A stretch of DNA of 64,000 nucleotides from Glaciimonas immobilis (lineage in GTDB: Bacteria; Pseudomonadota; Gammaproteobacteria; Burkholderiales; Burkholderiaceae_D): the NCBI RefSeq assembly GCF_011947285.1, contig NZ_JAAOZT010000007.1, positions 186,001 through 250,000 of the forward strand, given 5' to 3'. Positions 62,850-64,000 of this stretch are shown piece after piece. Under the pieces are notes generated by a model. It saw only the letters and a program-made list of their open reading frames with translations, searched no databases and was not told where the DNA came from. Every line of letters begins with the position of its first letter. The stretch's first letter is position 1. The position numbers and the translations under genes were made by a program.

Positions 62850-64000
62850 ATGAACCAGATGAATGAACTTGACTACGGTACGCCAGCCAAAGTTTCTGAG
62901 CAGTTAGTATCGCTCGAAATCGACGGCGTGACCGTGGAAGTCGCTGCCGGTACTTCCGTGATGCGCGCCGCTGTCGAAGCCGGTGTCAACGTGCCTAAAC
63001 TTTGTGCCACCGACAGCTTGGAGCCATTCGGTTCCTGTCGTCTGTGTTTGGTAGAGATCGACGGTAAACGCGGCTATCCGGCATCTTGTACCACCCCATG
63101 CGAACCCGGCATGAAAGTCAGAACCCAGACGCCAAAGCTGGCCGATATTCGCCGCGGCGTGATGGAGTTGTACATCTCGGACCATCCTCTCGACTGCCTG
63201 ACTTGCCCGACCAATGGCAATTGCGAGTTGCAGGATATGGCTGGCGTGGTTGGTCTGCGCGATGTCCGCTACGGTTACGAAGGTTCTAATCATCTGAAAA
63301 TGGAAAAAGATGAATCGAACCCGTATTTCACTTACGATCCATCCAAGTGTATCGTCTGCAATCGCTGCGTGCGCGCGTGCGAAGAGACGCAAGGCACCTT
63401 TGCCCTGACCATTGACGGACGTGGTTTTGAGTCACGCGTGTCTGCCGGTCAGATGGACAGCTTCATGGAGTCCGAATGCGTGTCCTGTGGCGCTTGCGTA
63501 CAAGCCTGCCCGACCGCAACCCTGACGGAAAAAACCGTCATCACGATGGGCCAGGCCGAGCATAGCAAGATCACCACTTGCGCCTATTGTGGCGTCGGTT
63601 GCTCGTTTAAGGCCGAGATGAAGGGCAATGAAGTTGTCCGTATGGTGCCGCATAAAGACGGTAAAGCTAACCACGGTCACTCTTGCGTCAAAGGACGTTT
63701 TGCATGGGGTTATGCAACGCATAAAGACCGCATGACCAAGCCAATGATTCGTAGCAAAATTACCGATCCGTGGCGCGAAGTGTCATGGGAAGAAGCGTTG
63801 GGTTATGCCGCCAGCGAATTCCGCCGGATCCAGGCCAAACACGGTAAGGATTCAATCGGTGGCATTACATCATCACGTTGCACTAACGAAGAAACTTACC
63901 TGGTTCAGAAGTTGGTACGTGCTGCCTTCGGTAACAATAACGTAGACACTTGTGCTCGTGTCTGTCATTCGCCAACCGGTTACGGACTTAAGCAAACCTT
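62850..64000 (+). CDS. fdsA: NAD-dependent formate dehydrogenase alpha subunit, 3'-truncated by window edge
   Basis: 383 residues are visible (AAAGGA before ATG). N-terminal [2Fe-2S] ligands Cys52, 63, 66, 80; a His-type [4Fe-4S] site His112, Cys116, 119, 125; ferredoxin sites CIVCNRC (167-173) with Cys177 and CVSCGAC (210-216) with Cys220; and Mo-enzyme [4Fe-4S] ligands Cys244, 247, 251 and 279. Cys372 in RVCHSPTG is the expected Mo ligand; no selenocysteine codon. It oxidises formate to CO2 with a bis-MGD cofactor. It is 181 bp from fdsB. Confidence 0.96.
   Translation, partial: MNQMNELDYGTPAKVSEQLVSLEIDGVTVEVAAGTSVMRAAVEAGVNVPKLCATDSLEPFGSCRLCLVEIDGKRGYPASCTTPCEPGMKVRTQTPKLADIRRGVMELYISDHPLDCLTCPTNGNCELQDMAGVVGLRDVRYGYEGSNHLKMEKDESNPYFTYDPSKCIVCNRCVRACEETQGTFALTIDGRGFESRVSAGQMDSFMESECVSCGACVQACPTATLTEKTVITMGQAEHSKITTCAYCGVGCSFKAEMKGNEVVRMVPHKDGKANHGHSCVKGRFAWGYATHKDRMTKPMIRSKITDPWREVSWEEALGYAASEFRRIQAKHGKDSIGGITSSRCTNEETYLVQKLVRAAFGNNNVDTCARVCHSPTGYGLKQT

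Overview
The window is a bacterial chromosome segment from a betaproteobacterium, most likely order Burkholderiales and plausibly family Oxalobacteraceae. This rests on the rpmE2-rho-trxA-addB-addA block, the NAD-dependent FdsGBA formate dehydrogenase and an oxalate:formate antiporter-like carrier. The genus is not resolved. About 60% of the window (bases 1 to about 38.9 kb) is a temperate podovirus-like prophage. Its left end, where an integrase would be expected, lies outside the window. Its right end abuts the 3' end of a tRNA-Leu(CAA) gene.

Prophage layout. Bases 1-9.6 kb hold a tightly overlapping early/replication operon: NinB, a cytosine methyltransferase fully overlapped by a second long frame, NinG, a ParB-like protein, an SF2 helicase, a PriCT-2/Toprim primase, then many small proteins. 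A short leftward cluster (9.9-10.7 kb) includes an HTH protein and a perfect palindrome upstream. At 10.9-12.8 kb are small zinc-finger, KTSC and unknown proteins, followed by a leftward serine recombinase. The late genes run rightward from 13.7 kb: TerL, portal, a tailspike lodged between head genes, scaffold, N4-gp56-type capsid, adaptor and gp10-like tail proteins, three ejection proteins, an ATP-grasp (PurD-like) enzyme, tail fibre and chaperone, an SGNH-esterase tailspike, and a lysis cassette (small membrane proteins and a GH108 muramidase). Several intrinsic terminators divide the late genes.

Host layout. 39-45.4 kb is leftward: tRNA-Leu, a MATE transporter, a GT39-type glycosyltransferase, ribosomal protein L31 type B, Rho and thioredoxin. 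45.7-52.1 kb encodes an AddB/AddA-type helicase-nuclease pair. 52.2-53.1 kb is a gene-free palindromic repeat region with a CCGCAA hexanucleotide array, followed by a two-gene cassette of unknown function. 54-57 kb carries an amino-acid ABC permease and two paralogous solute-binding lipoproteins. 57.1-64 kb is an oxalate/formate module: a ModE-like/PBP regulator, a divergent OFA-family MFS carrier, then fdsG, fdsB and the 5' part of fdsA.

The observation most worth following is the pair of co-extensive reading frames at 1082-1831. Two long proteins start 4 bases apart and stop 5 bases apart, and both resemble phage protein families.
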